Positions 51,635 to 60,997 of a stretch of 64,000 nucleotides of DNA are shown here, in pieces. The position numbers and the translations under genes were made by a program. Positions within the stretch are counted from its first letter, which is position 1, and each line of letters opens with the position of its first letter. The notes under the pieces are model-generated. The model was not told where the DNA came from and did not search any database. It saw nothing but the letters and a program-made list of their open reading frames with translations. Source of the stretch: Terriglobia bacterium (GTDB lineage Bacteria; Acidobacteriota; Terriglobia; Terriglobales; Acidobacteriaceae); NCBI GenBank assembly GCA_020073665.1, contig JAIQEU010000017.1:32933-96932 (forward strand). Reading direction: 5' to 3'.

Positions 51635-52312
51635 ATGACCAAGACTGCGGTTGTCGTCGCTGATGATCATCCGGTGGTCAGGGTTGGAGTTCGCGCCATC
51701 CTCAATGCCCAAGCTGACTTCGAAGTGGTGGCGGAGGCAGGGGACGGACAGGAGGCCATCGAGCAGCTTAACCAACATAAGCCGGAGATCCTGCTGCTCG
51801 ACCTTTCCATGCCGAATCTTCCCGGCCTCGAAACGCTTCGTGAGCTGACGCGGCAATCTCTGAGCATCAAAACAGTCTTACTTACGGGCAAGATCAGCCA
51901 AAAAGAGATTCTTGAAGCCCTGCAACTCGGTGCCCGCGGAGTGGTGATGAAGGAGGAGGTGTCGTCGGATCTGGTGACTTGCCTGCGGGCAGTCGCCAAC
52001 GGCCAGTATTGGCTGAACGGAAAGCCGGTGTTGAATCTGATCCAGGTTCTCAATGACCTAATCGCGGCTTCAACTCCGGCTCCCAAGAAGGTTTTTGGCT
52101 TGACGTCGCGAGAGCTGCAAATCACTGCTCTTATTGTTCAAGGCTGCACCAACAAGGATGTCGCCAGGGAGTGCGGAATCACAGAAGAGACTGTAAAGCG
52201 TCACCTGAAGAACATTTTCGACAAGATCGGGGTATCCAGCCGGTTGGAGCTCGCGATGTTTGCCGTGAACCACCAGTTGGTAGCGGAAGCAGCCGCTGGG
52301 CAACCCCTCTGA
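51635..52312 (+). CDS. LuxR/NarL-type response regulator
   Basis: A 225-residue regulator. Receiver: VVVADDHPVVRVG, phospho-Asp in ILLLDLSMP, lysine in GVVMKEEV. C-terminal LuxR helix-turn-helix: LTSRELQITALIVQGCTNKD and EETVKRHLKNIFDKIGV. The ATG at 51635 is preceded by AAGGGAAA; the longer frame from 51467 runs inside the kinase gene. Directly follows the HPt-containing kinase and is its likely output. Confidence 0.92.
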   Translation: MTKTAVVVADDHPVVRVGVRAILNAQADFEVVAEAGDGQEAIEQLNQHKPEILLLDLSMPNLPGLETLRELTRQSLSIKTVLLTGKISQKEILEALQLGARGVVMKEEVSSDLVTCLRAVANGQYWLNGKPVLNLIQVLNDLIAASTPAPKKVFGLTSRELQITALIVQGCTNKDVARECGITEETVKRHLKNIFDKIGVSSRLELAMFAVNHQLVAEAAAGQPL

Positions 52313-52340
52313 TCCGCATGAGATCTCGCTTAAGAAACGC

Positions 52341-52928
52341 TCAGGGCGTAGCTTGTGCCTGAAGCCGAAGGGTGCCGGTGTAAGTGTCTGCCGGCAACTG
52401 CGGAAGTGTAGTCAAATTCAACTGGACATCCATAGCGTCCGTCCGGCTGCTTGTCCGGTTCCCGGAGTTGATCGTCTGCGTAAATAGCAAGCGTCCAGAT
52501 GCTGCCGCGTTGAAAGGCGTAGTGCTGGACAGCGGATTGTAGCCTCCGGAGCCGTTCATACGTACTTGGATCGCGGAGGAAGGAATATCTGTGGTGTTCA
52601 GCGAGTTGGTATGTTGCAGTGCCGAGGTTGCGCTCGCAAAGTAGGCATACAGCTTCACCGCAGTGCGGCTGCTTTTGAGCGAGGTCCAGGATGTAGTAAT
52701 GCTCACCGGCCCTCCGGAGAAGCTGTTGACCGCACCTGGGGTGAGCGAAGCGATCGACAAGCTGCTTCCGGAGTTGATCTGCACGCTTAAGGAGTCGGAG
52801 GATGCAGCGGCGGCTTCAAGACCCACGCGAACCTGCCCGTGTAGCAACGGACTGAGCGCCAGCAGTGCCAGGCCACACACCACCACCGCAATCCATGCGT
52901 GCCGACACCCCGTCTTGGTTGACCGCAC
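52341..52928 (-). CDS. Secreted pilin-like protein, paralogue of the 53142 gene
   Basis: A 195-residue exported protein with signal peptide (WIAVVVCGLALLALSPLLHG). The mature part is beta-rich: SLSVQINSGSSLSIASLTPG AVNSFSGGP and the terminal QLPADTYTGTLRLQAQATP are shared almost word for word with the divergent gene at 53142. I infer a GTG start at 52928 because AGAAGGGA lies 7 bases upstream and the signal peptide fits; the longer frame from 53075 has no such features. The C-terminal strand resembles subunits assembled by donor-strand exchange (spore-coat-U-like). Function: probable surface fibre or capsule subunit. Confidence 0.7.
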   Translation of the reverse strand: MRSTKTGCRHAWIAVVVCGLALLALSPLLHGQVRVGLEAAAASSDSLSVQINSGSSLSIASLTPGAVNSFSGGPVSITTSWTSLKSSRTAVKLYAYFASATSALQHTNSLNTTDIPSSAIQVRMNGSGGYNPLSSTTPFNAAASGRLLFTQTINSGNRTSSRTDAMDVQLNLTTLPQLPADTYTGTLRLQAQATP

Positions 52929-53141
52929 TTGTACATCCCTTCTGTGATAGCCAGGAAGTAGGCTCCAACACTTCACTTTACCCACATCTATGAAGGCCCA
53001 CAAGATTACCAAGCCGTCATTCCCAGGGTTACTGGCGTAATTCCACGGTAATGCCCCCGATGCGGGATTTACCAAACTTCGCGGTGCCAGTACCTTGGGC
53101 CTGTGGACGCAACTTCCACAAATCGAAACGGAGGATCAAAA

Positions 53142-53732
53142 ATGAAATCACTAACCAGATGGATTATGGCTTGCGCGGTGCTCGCGCTCCCCTTGGCGGT
53201 CAACGCACAGCTCAACTCAAACACAACCAACGTGAGCCTTTCTGCCACACTCAATGAATCGCTCTCGGTAACCCTGAACTCAGGCAACACGCAGTCGATC
53301 ACGTCATTGACCCCGGCAGCCGTCAATAGCTTCAGCGGCGGTCCGGCCAACGTCACGACCGCTTGGGTATTGAAACCCGGACGTACCGCGGTTGCTCTTT
53401 ATGCATACTTTGATTCCGCAACTGCTGCTATGGTTCACACCGACTCGGGCAATACGGTGGACATCCCGCCGGCGGCGATCAAGGCCCAGCTCAACGGCGT
53501 TGGCGCGCACAACGGCCTGGGCAATAGCCTGGCCAGCACCTTTGGCGGCACCGCCACCGGTCTCAACCTGTTTTCCCAATCGATCACCGGCACGAACAAG
53601 AACTCGAGCCGTACCGACACGATTGCGTTGCAGTTGGATCTGTCCGGTCCGGCCAATGGCCAGGATATGACTCAGCTTCCAGCCGATACCTACACTGGAA
53701 CGATGCACATCCGGGCGCAAGCCACTCCGTAA
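53142..53732 (+). CDS. Secreted pilin-like protein, paralogue of the 52341 gene
   Basis: A 196-residue exported protein; the signal peptide ends at VNA-QL. The mature domain contains SLSVTLNSGNTQSITSLTPA AVNSFSGGP and ends QLPADTYTGTMHIRAQATP, as in its divergent paralogue. GGAGG lies before the ATG. It is followed by a chaperone-like gene and an outer-membrane gene, the classic order of chaperone-assembled surface fibres, although neither partner is a standard FimC or FimD. Confidence 0.75.
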   Translation: MKSLTRWIMACAVLALPLAVNAQLNSNTTNVSLSATLNESLSVTLNSGNTQSITSLTPAAVNSFSGGPANVTTAWVLKPGRTAVALYAYFDSATAAMVHTDSGNTVDIPPAAIKAQLNGVGAHNGLGNSLASTFGGTATGLNLFSQSITGTNKNSSRTDTIALQLDLSGPANGQDMTQLPADTYTGTMHIRAQATP

Positions 53733-53760
53733 TTCATGGCCACACATGACTAGGAGTCCT

Positions 53761-54483
53761 ATGAACGCACTGAAGCACAACTCGCAAGGAAACCGGCCCT
53801 CCCCCTTCCGGTTTCTGGTTTTCCTGACCGCCTTACTAGGAACGAGCGTTGGCATGGCCCAGACGATCCGGCCAGTTCTTTCCGAGTACGCGGTGACGGC
53901 CAAGGGACGTGTCGAGTTGACCAATGACTCAACCGTCCCCTTAACCGTAATCGTCACGCCGAAATCGTTCGAAGTGAGCGAGACCGGAGAAATCAGCTAC
54001 GGACCAATGTCCGCAGATATTCACCTCAAGCTGTCAGCCATGAGCTTCCGCATCGCGCCCCAGCAATCCTATTACGTGTTTTACGAAGCCAAGGCGGACA
54101 AGCTGCCGGCGTGGTTCGTGATGTACTTCGAGTTCAGTGGATTTCCCGTTCGCAACCACTCGGGATTGAACATGCAAGTGGACTTGCCGCACACGGTCTA
54201 CTTGCTGCCCAAGCAATCACTCAAGCGGGAGGATCTTGAAGTCAGTGCGAAGTTCGACAGCGCCGCCCGGAAAATCATCGTCACAACGTTTAACAAGGGC
54301 ACGACGGTGGGCCGGGTTTTGATGACGGACGCGCAGGGGCATGGGCAGAAAGCCCAAGGCGTCGGCTTCCCGATCTACCCAGACAGAAAGCGGATCCTAG
54401 AACTGCCGTGGGAAGGAAACACAGCTCCCGAGAAAGTCATCCTCACCTTGGACGGCTTCAAGGTGGAGAGGCCGGTGGAGTAA
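53761..54483 (+). CDS. Periplasmic chaperone-like protein
   Basis: A 240-residue protein with a signal peptide (LVFLTALLGTSVGMAQ). The mature part is made of beta strands in the manner of PapD-like chaperones: VTAKGRVELTNDSTVPLTVIV, then FRIAPQQSYYVFYEAKADKLPAWFV and YLLPKQSLKREDL. AGGAGTCCT precedes the ATG at 53761. Between a pilin-like gene and an outer-membrane protein gene, the assembly-chaperone role is inferred; sequence similarity to FimC is low as far as I can see. Confidence 0.65.
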   Translation: MNALKHNSQGNRPSPFRFLVFLTALLGTSVGMAQTIRPVLSEYAVTAKGRVELTNDSTVPLTVIVTPKSFEVSETGEISYGPMSADIHLKLSAMSFRIAPQQSYYVFYEAKADKLPAWFVMYFEFSGFPVRNHSGLNMQVDLPHTVYLLPKQSLKREDLEVSAKFDSAARKIIVTTFNKGTTVGRVLMTDAQGHGQKAQGVGFPIYPDRKRILELPWEGNTAPEKVILTLDGFKVERPVE

Positions 54484-54487
54484 TTCT

Positions 54488-55489
54488 GTGAGCTGCCTGC
54501 GCCAAATTCGCCGATGGCTGACCGCGACGCTGATGTTGTCTGCGGCGCTCTCGGCGCAGGTATATCGCATCAACGCCGGTTCGACAAATCAGTACGACGC
54601 CAGCGGCGGCTCCGTTGAAATCAGTGGCGGTCGCTTTACTTCTGGTTTCGGCGTTGGCAGCGTAGATGGCGACGTCCGCTTTGGAGCTTATGTACGCCGC
54701 AAGATACGCGCCTATGACGTCACCCTGGGCGATCAGAACGCCATGATCGACCTGCCGACTGACCTCTTTGGCTCGGGCCAGCAGGTTGACATCCGTGGCT
54801 TGTCCATCGGCTCGAACACCCCGGTGACCCAGCAACTGATCTTTGCGGGCGTCAAGTCAGTGAGCTACGGGGCTCCCTTTTTCCGCGCCGCCGAAGGCAA
54901 GGAGCCAGTCGGCATCATCCTTTATTCTCACAGATTCAATGACCAACTGAAGTTCTACAGCCGCAATATCTTTTCCGGAGAAAAGACCTCCATCCAGGGC
55001 CTGGAATACCGCGCCAACCACTGGCTAAAGCTCACGTCGGCGGCAGGGATCGGCTCCAGCGAGCCCTACGGCGCAATCGCGGCCAACGCCGACTTCCAGC
55101 AATTATCGGTTAAGGCGGCTTACATATTGCAGGGCAAGAATTTCCGGCGCATACAGTTCGACACCTTGGCAGTCTCCGAGCCGCTGGGCGGGAATATCGC
55201 GATCAACTGGAAGCCGTCGTCGAGGATTACCACCGATTTCAGCCACATGAAACTGAACGGGCTGGTCCTGAAGAACAGCACGCTGCCTGCGGCTACAATG
55301 GATTCGGCCAGCCTGAATTGGAATGACCGTCATTTTCGTGGCAGCGCGGCGATATTTACCTCGACGGGAACTGGAATGCGATCGTCGACCCCTATGAGAC
55401 CGGCGTGGGAGCGCGCTTCTACGAGAACCGCAAGCCCAAAGACGCGAGTGACCTGGTTGAGTATGACTTCGATACCTCCGGCACCCTGA
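54488..55489 (+). pseudogene. Outer-membrane beta-barrel protein, 3' part lost
   Basis: Signal peptide (WLTATLMLSAALSAQV) followed by alternating beta strands (VDGDVRFGAYVRRKIRAYDVTLGD; VKAAYILQGKNFRRIQF; RITTDFSHMKLNGL) typical of a barrel. From about residue 280 (55325 on) the frame turns into low-complexity Ser/Thr/Arg/Pro, because the DNA there encodes the N-terminus of a GH2 enzyme in another frame. So roughly 280 genuine residues remain and the barrel is incomplete. GTG start 5 bases after the chaperone stop. It was likely the outer-membrane partner of that chaperone. Confidence 0.65.
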
Positions 55490-57039
55490 AAGTACCCGGC
55501 GACTGGAATACGCAGCGGAACACACTGTTGTTCTACGAAGGGCCGGTCTGGTATCAGAGGTACTTTTCCTATCACAAACGGGCTCAAGTCAGGACGTTCC
55601 TGCATTTTGCAGCGGCGAACTACTTAGCGCGCGTTTATTTGAACGGCGAGAAGATTGGCGAGCACGAGGGCGGGTTTACTCCCTTTGTTTTGGAAGTCAC
55701 TTCCAATGTCCGGGACGGCCAGAACAACATCGTGGTGGAAGTGAATAATGTTCGGCGTCCAGACGCTGTGCCGGCTCTGAGTACCGATTGGTGGAACTAC
55801 GGTGGCCTTACTCGTAGCGTTGACCTGGTGGATGTGCCCGACGTCTTTGTTCAGGACTATTTCCTGCAACTGGCAAAGGGTTCCGCAGACCAGATTGCCG
55901 GTTGGGTTCAGCTTGACGGCGCCAGCCAGCCGCAGACTGTCTCCATCGAAATCCCTGAGCTCGGCTTGAAGAAGAGTGTCAGTACAGACGCGAACGGACA
56001 CGCTGAATTCCGTTTCCCGGCGAAGCTGACACTCTGGTCACCTGAGGCGCCAAAGCTCTACCGAGTGGTCATTTCCTCCGGACGGGAGACTGTAGAGGAG
56101 CAGATTGGATTTCGCACCATCGAGACGCGGGGTACACAAATCCTTCTCAACTGGAAACCGGTTTTTCTGCGGGGAATTTCCCTGCACGAGGAAGCGCCCT
56201 TTCGAGGTGGACGCATTGTTTCCGAAGATGAAGATCGGACGTTGCTGGAATGGGCAAAGGAACTGGGCTGCAATTTTGTCCGGCTCGCGCACTATCCCCA
56301 CAACGAAGCTATGGTACGTCTTGCCGATCGCATGGGGCTGCTGGTTTGGGAGGAAGTCCCCGTCTACTGGGACATCGCCTGGCAGAATCGGTCGACTCTG
56401 GAGAATGCGAAGGCGCAGCTGCGCGATACCATCACTCGCGACCATGACCGCGCTTCGGTCATTCTGTGGTCACTGTCGAACGAAACACCTCCCGTGCCCG
56501 CCCGGACGGAGTTCCTACGAACCTTGGCTGACTACGCGAGGAGTCTGGATTCAACCCGGCTCCTGACCTCAGCCATGAACCACACGCAACCGGCTGGGCC
56601 GAACACCAGATCGCTGGATGACCCTTTGGGACAATACCTCGACGTTCTAGGACTCAACGAATATGTTGGCTGGTACGAGCGCCGTCCCGAGGATGCAGAT
56701 GCAATCCGCTGGACCAGTTCGTACCAGAAGCCGCTGATCGTGAGTGAATTCGGGGCGGGTGCCGTCTACGGAAAGCATGGTGAGGCCCAAACTCGTTTCA
56801 CCGAGGAATACCAGGCACGAGTCTTTGAACATCAGATCAACATGCTGCGGCAGGTCCCGTCTCTCGCAGGGATGTCTCCGTGGCTGCTCATGGACTTTCG
56901 TTCGCCGCGTCGTCCCCTCGTGGGCATCCAGGATTTTCACAATCGAAAGGGCCTAATTTCTGACGGCGGCCGGCGCAAACAGGCGTTCTACGTGCTGCAG
57001 AGGTTCTACGGTGAACTGGCGAATTCAAATCCGCATTGA
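55327..57039 (+). CDS. Glycoside hydrolase family 2 (beta-glucuronidase-like), 5' end missing
   Basis: The open frame starts right after a TGA at 55324-55326 and reads at once into the GH2 sugar-binding domain (GDIYLDGNWNAIVDPYETG). The jelly-roll, Ig-like and TIM-barrel domains are complete; acid/base Glu is in WSLSNETP and the nucleophile Glu in PLIVSEFGAGA. There is no signal peptide and the first in-frame start codon is GTG at 55405, already inside the domain. The preceding gene is cut at the same place, so a deletion joining two genes is the simplest explanation. Activity is uncertain although the catalytic residues are intact. Confidence 0.8.
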   Translation, partial: PSFSWQRGDIYLDGNWNAIVDPYETGVGARFYENRKPKDASDLVEYDFDTSGTLKVPGDWNTQRNTLLFYEGPVWYQRYFSYHKRAQVRTFLHFAAANYLARVYLNGEKIGEHEGGFTPFVLEVTSNVRDGQNNIVVEVNNVRRPDAVPALSTDWWNYGGLTRSVDLVDVPDVFVQDYFLQLAKGSADQIAGWVQLDGASQPQTVSIEIPELGLKKSVSTDANGHAEFRFPAKLTLWSPEAPKLYRVVISSGRETVEEQIGFRTIETRGTQILLNWKPVFLRGISLHEEAPFRGGRIVSEDEDRTLLEWAKELGCNFVRLAHYPHNEAMVRLADRMGLLVWEEVPVYWDIAWQNRSTLENAKAQLRDTITRDHDRASVILWSLSNETPPVPARTEFLRTLADYARSLDSTRLLTSAMNHTQPAGPNTRSLDDPLGQYLDVLGLNEYVGWYERRPEDADAIRWTSSYQKPLIVSEFGAGAVYGKHGEAQTRFTEEYQARVFEHQINMLRQVPSLAGMSPWLLMDFRSPRRPLVGIQDFHNRKGLISDGGRRKQAFYVLQRFYGELANSNPH

Positions 57040-57113
57040 GCGGTGAACGCCATACCGGCGCTGTTCCCGCCTGGGCTGGGCGGAACGCGCTAAAATCAGC
57101 GTGAAGAGCTTCC

Positions 57114-58022
57114 ATGCGCATCACGAGCCGCCGCGGAACGATCGTCTTCTTTCTCTGCCTGGGCATTGGCCTGGTGGCGCTGGCGGTCGCTCTTGGCACC
57201 GGCTGGATCATTCTCAACCTGCGCGAAGGCGTGCTGCTGTTCTTTGGCATCATTTTCTTCGCGGTGATCATCGCGGGCATGATTGTAAACACGACGTTCC
57301 TCCTGCGTGAAATCCGGCACAGCGAGCAGCACGATAGCTTCATCAACGCCGTGACCCATGAACTGAAGACACCGCTGGCGTCGATTCGCCTGCATCTTGA
57401 GACATTGCAGCGGCGCGAACTGCCCGAGACGCAGAGGCAAGAGTTCTATCGTGTCATGCTCAGCGATGCCGACCGGCTCACACAGACGGTCGAGCAGGTC
57501 CTCCGCGCGGGCCGGGCCGGTGACAAGAAGGCGGGCAAGGATCGATCGGAAGTCGACTTCCGGCAAGTCGTTCGCGAGTGCATGGATGCGGCTCGCACGC
57601 GTCATCACCTGGAGCCACCGGCTCTTCGCTACGAGGAAACCGCAACCAACGGCGCGGGAGTACGCGTTTTGGGCAACTCGGAGGACTTGCGTACCGCGGT
57701 CATCAACGTAATCGACAATGCGATCAAGTACTCCGGGGAGAGCATCGATGTGTGTGTGCGCCTGGAGACCCCCGACGAGAGACGCGTGGTTCTCACCGTG
57801 CAGGACCGTGGTGTGGGCATCCCTCCGGATGATATGAAGCGTATCTTCAAACGGTTTTATCGTGTTCCCCATCGCTCTCTGGCGCATGTGAAAGGGACGG
57901 GCCTGGGACTGTTCATCGTGAAAGCGATCGCGAAGAAGCACGGCGGGCGGGTATTTGCCGAGAGCGAAGGCGAAGGTCACGGAACAAGGGTCACGATCGA
58001 ACTGCCGAGGTCGGGTGCATGA
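57114..58022 (+). CDS. Sensor histidine kinase
   Basis: A 302-residue kinase with two N-terminal membrane helices (about 11-33 and 37-63) and almost no periplasmic loop, so it likely senses within the membrane or via a partner. His box FINAVTHELKTPLASIRLHL, N-box VINVIDNAIKYSG, G1 DRGVGIPPDD and G2 GTGLGLFIVKAIA are intact. Its last codons overlap the response regulator gene by 4 bases. Confidence 0.93.
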   Translation: MRITSRRGTIVFFLCLGIGLVALAVALGTGWIILNLREGVLLFFGIIFFAVIIAGMIVNTTFLLREIRHSEQHDSFINAVTHELKTPLASIRLHLETLQRRELPETQRQEFYRVMLSDADRLTQTVEQVLRAGRAGDKKAGKDRSEVDFRQVVRECMDAARTRHHLEPPALRYEETATNGAGVRVLGNSEDLRTAVINVIDNAIKYSGESIDVCVRLETPDERRVVLTVQDRGVGIPPDDMKRIFKRFYRVPHRSLAHVKGTGLGLFIVKAIAKKHGGRVFAESEGEGHGTRVTIELPRSGA

Positions 58023-58786
58023 GCCGAATTCTTGTCGTCGAAGACGAAGCTCACTTGGCGCAGGGACTGCGTTTCAACCTGGAAGCGGAGGGCTACTCCG
58101 CCGAGGTTGTCGGCGATGGCGAGACGGCTACGGACCGGCTGCTTGGGCGCAAAGAGAACTTTGACGCGATCGTGCTCGACATCATGCTTCCAGGCAAGGA
58201 TGGCTTCAGTGTTGTCGCAGAGTTGCGTGCCGCCCGCAATTACGTTCCTGTGCTCATGCTGACGGCGCGCGGCCGTCCCGAGGATGTGTTGAAGGGCTTT
58301 GCTTCAGGAGCCGATGACTATCTTCCCAAGCCCTTTGATCTGTCGATTCTGCTGGCCCGGTTGCAAGGACTATTACGGCGCACTACATGGATGCGCGGTG
58401 TCGGAGAAGCAGAGAAGCAGGGGCAGCAGGCTGCTATGCCTACGGGTGACGCGCGCAATGTGGATGACTTCGGGACTTTCTCTTTTGCCGGCAAGACGAT
58501 TGATTTTGGGGCGCTGGAACTGCGCACCAATGGCACTGTCATTCACCTGACGGTGATGGAGTCCGAACTGCTTCGGCACCTGGTGCGCAACGATGGGCGG
58601 GTGGTGTCGCGAAAGCAGATCCTCGAACAGGTCTGGGGCCTGCACGAGGATACCGACACGCGCGCCATCGACAATTTCGTGGTGCGGCTGCGGCGCTACA
58701 TTGAGGACGATCCGGCAGAGCCGCGGCATTTACTCACGGTGAGGGGCGTGGGTTACCGGTTTCTGGCGAATCCTGAGAAAGCGTGA
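58019..58786 (+). CDS. OmpR-family response regulator
   Basis: A 255-residue regulator: receiver with VVEDEAHLAQG, phospho-Asp in AIVLDIMLPGKDG and lysine in YLPKPFDL; C-terminal winged helix with EQVWGLHEDTDTRAIDNFV and RGVGYRFLANP. A linker of about 30 residues is longer than usual. Partner of the preceding kinase. It ends 11 bases from the convergent ABC permease gene, which may be part of its regulon (inference). Confidence 0.94.
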   Translation: MSRILVVEDEAHLAQGLRFNLEAEGYSAEVVGDGETATDRLLGRKENFDAIVLDIMLPGKDGFSVVAELRAARNYVPVLMLTARGRPEDVLKGFASGADDYLPKPFDLSILLARLQGLLRRTTWMRGVGEAEKQGQQAAMPTGDARNVDDFGTFSFAGKTIDFGALELRTNGTVIHLTVMESELLRHLVRNDGRVVSRKQILEQVWGLHEDTDTRAIDNFVVRLRRYIEDDPAEPRHLLTVRGVGYRFLANPEKA

Positions 58787-58797
58787 AGAGGACGACT

Positions 58798-60465
58798 CTA
58801 CGCGCGGCACAGCTCCGCGACCAGGGTTTCTCTTCGCTCCTGCGCGATGCGGTCCATCCGGCCGAGCACCACGGCGTAGGCTGAAAAGGAAATCACGGCG
58901 AGTAGCAGGAAGATCGCAGCTGCGATCCAGAAATTGCCGTAATGCTTGGCCACCACGAAGGCACTCACTCCCACTCCCACAACGACGATCTGCACCGCCA
59001 GGCTGACCAGCACTGTCATCTGCGAGGCTCGTTGCCGTCCAAACGTGGCAAAGTCCAGCTTCTTTGGTGAATAGATCGAGAGCAGGTTGCCCACGGTGAA
59101 GTTCAACGGCGCCGCAAAAAGCAGCCCGGCCAGCGTGGCGGCGGTCACGTCGACCGAGGGCCTGCCATACAGATAAGCGACCGCGATCCAAGCGAGTGCG
59201 GTATCAAAGACGAGAATGCCGGCATGCGTAAGATTTTTTGCCAGCACGATCTGGTTGAAGCGTACCGGAGAAGCGTAGAAGAATTGAATGCCGGCCGCGT
59301 CCCCGCCGAAGTTGTTGTAGACGAGGTTGGTGAGCATCAGGAGTGCGTATCCGCCTGCGGCCGGGAAGGCCATGTTGGGCATGCGGGCGAAGAAAGACCC
59401 CTGGCGAGCTGCGCTCATTGGGCCGAGGCGGAAGATCACCAGCATGAAAATGGGCATGACCAAGGTGAGCAGCATGGGGCCACTGCGTCCGAGATAGCGC
59501 ACTTCCTTTTCGAATACTGCGGCTACGGACTGAGAGAATCCTGGGAGGTTCCAGCCGAGGCGCCGGGATCGCACTTTCTCGACCACGCCGCGCGCACCTG
59601 CTTCGCTGAGGTTCTCGCCACGGAATTGCTTCCACAAGCGCAGATGCAGCAGGTACCCCACGGCCATCGCCATAGCGAAGAGCAGGACAAAGTATCCGAA
59701 GCCCACTAGAAAGTGGGCACGGGTGGCTTCGGCAATAGCATCGGCAGCGAGACCGGGTGGTAGCGCCCCCTGCACCGGCACCAGATATTCGACGAAGTGC
59801 CGGAATTCCGGGCGCGAGCGTTTGCCCCCGAAGCGCTCCATCATCGGGCCGATCAGTTGAAAGCTGAGCATGAGCAGGATGAAAAGAATGCCCATGATCT
59901 CGCGCGTCCGCCGCTGTGCCAGCCAGCGCTCAACCCAGGCGAACACCATCTGCATCAGCAGAAGATTGAACGCGGCGAACGTGAGCAACACTAGAAAGGC
60001 CCAAGGCAGCAGCAACGGGCTTGCGAATAGGATGCCCAGCGAAATCCCCAGCAGCCACATACTCGCGAGGGCCGTTGCCGGGTCAAAACATCCATAGGCC
60101 AGACGGATTAGAAAATACGAGCGGTAAGTGAGCGGGAAACGTAATAGGTCCGACGAGTCAGGATTGTTGGTGAAGGCGGTCGCCATCACCGGGAAGAACT
60201 GCCAGAACGTCAGCACTGGCCATAGCAGAAATACAAGATACTCGGGATGTCCTTGGGAAATGAAATAAAATGCGCCGAATCCCATGCCGGTTGCACCGCC
60301 CAGAGCGCCGAGCGCAAAGACGCACGACACGATGATGCGCGATACGAGTTCCATCTTGCCGCGCGTGGAGCGCAGCGAGTTCACGAACATCCGCCAGCGG
60401 AGGTTGGCGATGGCGGTGAGTTGGCCGCGTCGGTGTAGCGTGGAGTTGAGTTTGAGTTCACTCAT
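58798..60465 (-). CDS. ABC-2 type permease
   Basis: A 555-residue inner-membrane protein with about twelve hydrophobic segments (for example FYFISQGHPEYLVFLLWPVL, LLPWAFLVLLTFAAFNLLLM and IAAAIFLLLAVISFSAYAVVL near the end). It belongs to large bacterial ABC-2 permeases without a known substrate. The matching ATPase (60998-61813) lies upstream on the same strand, with one small unrelated gene between them. Confidence 0.85.
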   Translation of the reverse strand: MSELKLNSTLHRRGQLTAIANLRWRMFVNSLRSTRGKMELVSRIIVSCVFALGALGGATGMGFGAFYFISQGHPEYLVFLLWPVLTFWQFFPVMATAFTNNPDSSDLLRFPLTYRSYFLIRLAYGCFDPATALASMWLLGISLGILFASPLLLPWAFLVLLTFAAFNLLLMQMVFAWVERWLAQRRTREIMGILFILLMLSFQLIGPMMERFGGKRSRPEFRHFVEYLVPVQGALPPGLAADAIAEATRAHFLVGFGYFVLLFAMAMAVGYLLHLRLWKQFRGENLSEAGARGVVEKVRSRRLGWNLPGFSQSVAAVFEKEVRYLGRSGPMLLTLVMPIFMLVIFRLGPMSAARQGSFFARMPNMAFPAAGGYALLMLTNLVYNNFGGDAAGIQFFYASPVRFNQIVLAKNLTHAGILVFDTALAWIAVAYLYGRPSVDVTAATLAGLLFAAPLNFTVGNLLSIYSPKKLDFATFGRQRASQMTVLVSLAVQIVVVGVGVSAFVVAKHYGNFWIAAAIFLLLAVISFSAYAVVLGRMDRIAQERRETLVAELCRA

Positions 60466-60513
60466 AGGCGTTACTCTCGTGGGAACTTGCCTGACCTAAT
60501 CCGTGACGCGAAA

Positions 60514-60900
60514 CTAACCGGCGTCGTCGATCTCCCAAAGGGTCTCATCCTCAACTGGCCTGGGCAGACGTCCCTCCAACCACTCCGCGCATGTTCCAGG
60601 ACTAAAGTCTTTGGACTTGCACTCAATAACCCACGACAAGAAGTCGCGTGGTCCGCCATTCAAGTACGGCGGCGGAGAAACGGGCATGAAGACTGTAGGC
60701 AACCTTTCCTCCAAGGACAGGTAGTTCAATACATGGCCCAACTCCTGAACAACCCTCCACGCCAATTGATGATCAACATCTAGCGAGAACTTCACCCACC
60801 AACAACCATTGTCCAAGAATCCGGAACCGATCACATTGCTGATGCCCGGAATCTTCGACAGGTACTCTTTCAGTGGCTGGAATTGTTTTTCGTCTGACAT
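60514..60900 (-). CDS. Hypothetical protein inserted in an ABC exporter operon
   Basis: A 128-residue soluble acidic protein (MSDEKQFQPLKEYLSKIPGI...). It has a compact alpha/beta look: ISNVIGSGFLDNGCWWVKFSLD, then a helix (HQLAWRVVQELGHVLNYL), and a tryptophan-rich C-terminus with a PPPYLNGGP segment. No signal peptide or membrane segment. The style recalls small immunity-type proteins of polymorphic toxin systems, but no toxin gene is adjacent, so this is only an impression. It sits 97 bases after the ATPase and 48 bases before the permease. Confidence 0.65.
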   Translation of the reverse strand: MSDEKQFQPLKEYLSKIPGISNVIGSGFLDNGCWWVKFSLDVDHQLAWRVVQELGHVLNYLSLEERLPTVFMPVSPPPYLNGGPRDFLSWVIECKSKDFSPGTCAEWLEGRLPRPVEDETLWEIDDAG

Positions 60901-60997
60901 AAACGTCGTAGCCGATCTGACATCCGTTTTCGCGTGTGTTGCCCGCAGATCGGCGACTCACAACTTGTCGAAACCTGAAACGGTGCCAGAGCGTTTC

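Noticed and set aside
53073..53089. Sigma-54-like element before the 53142 gene
   Set aside because: GG and GC spacing fits, but the flanking bases (TGGGCC, ACGC) match poorly.
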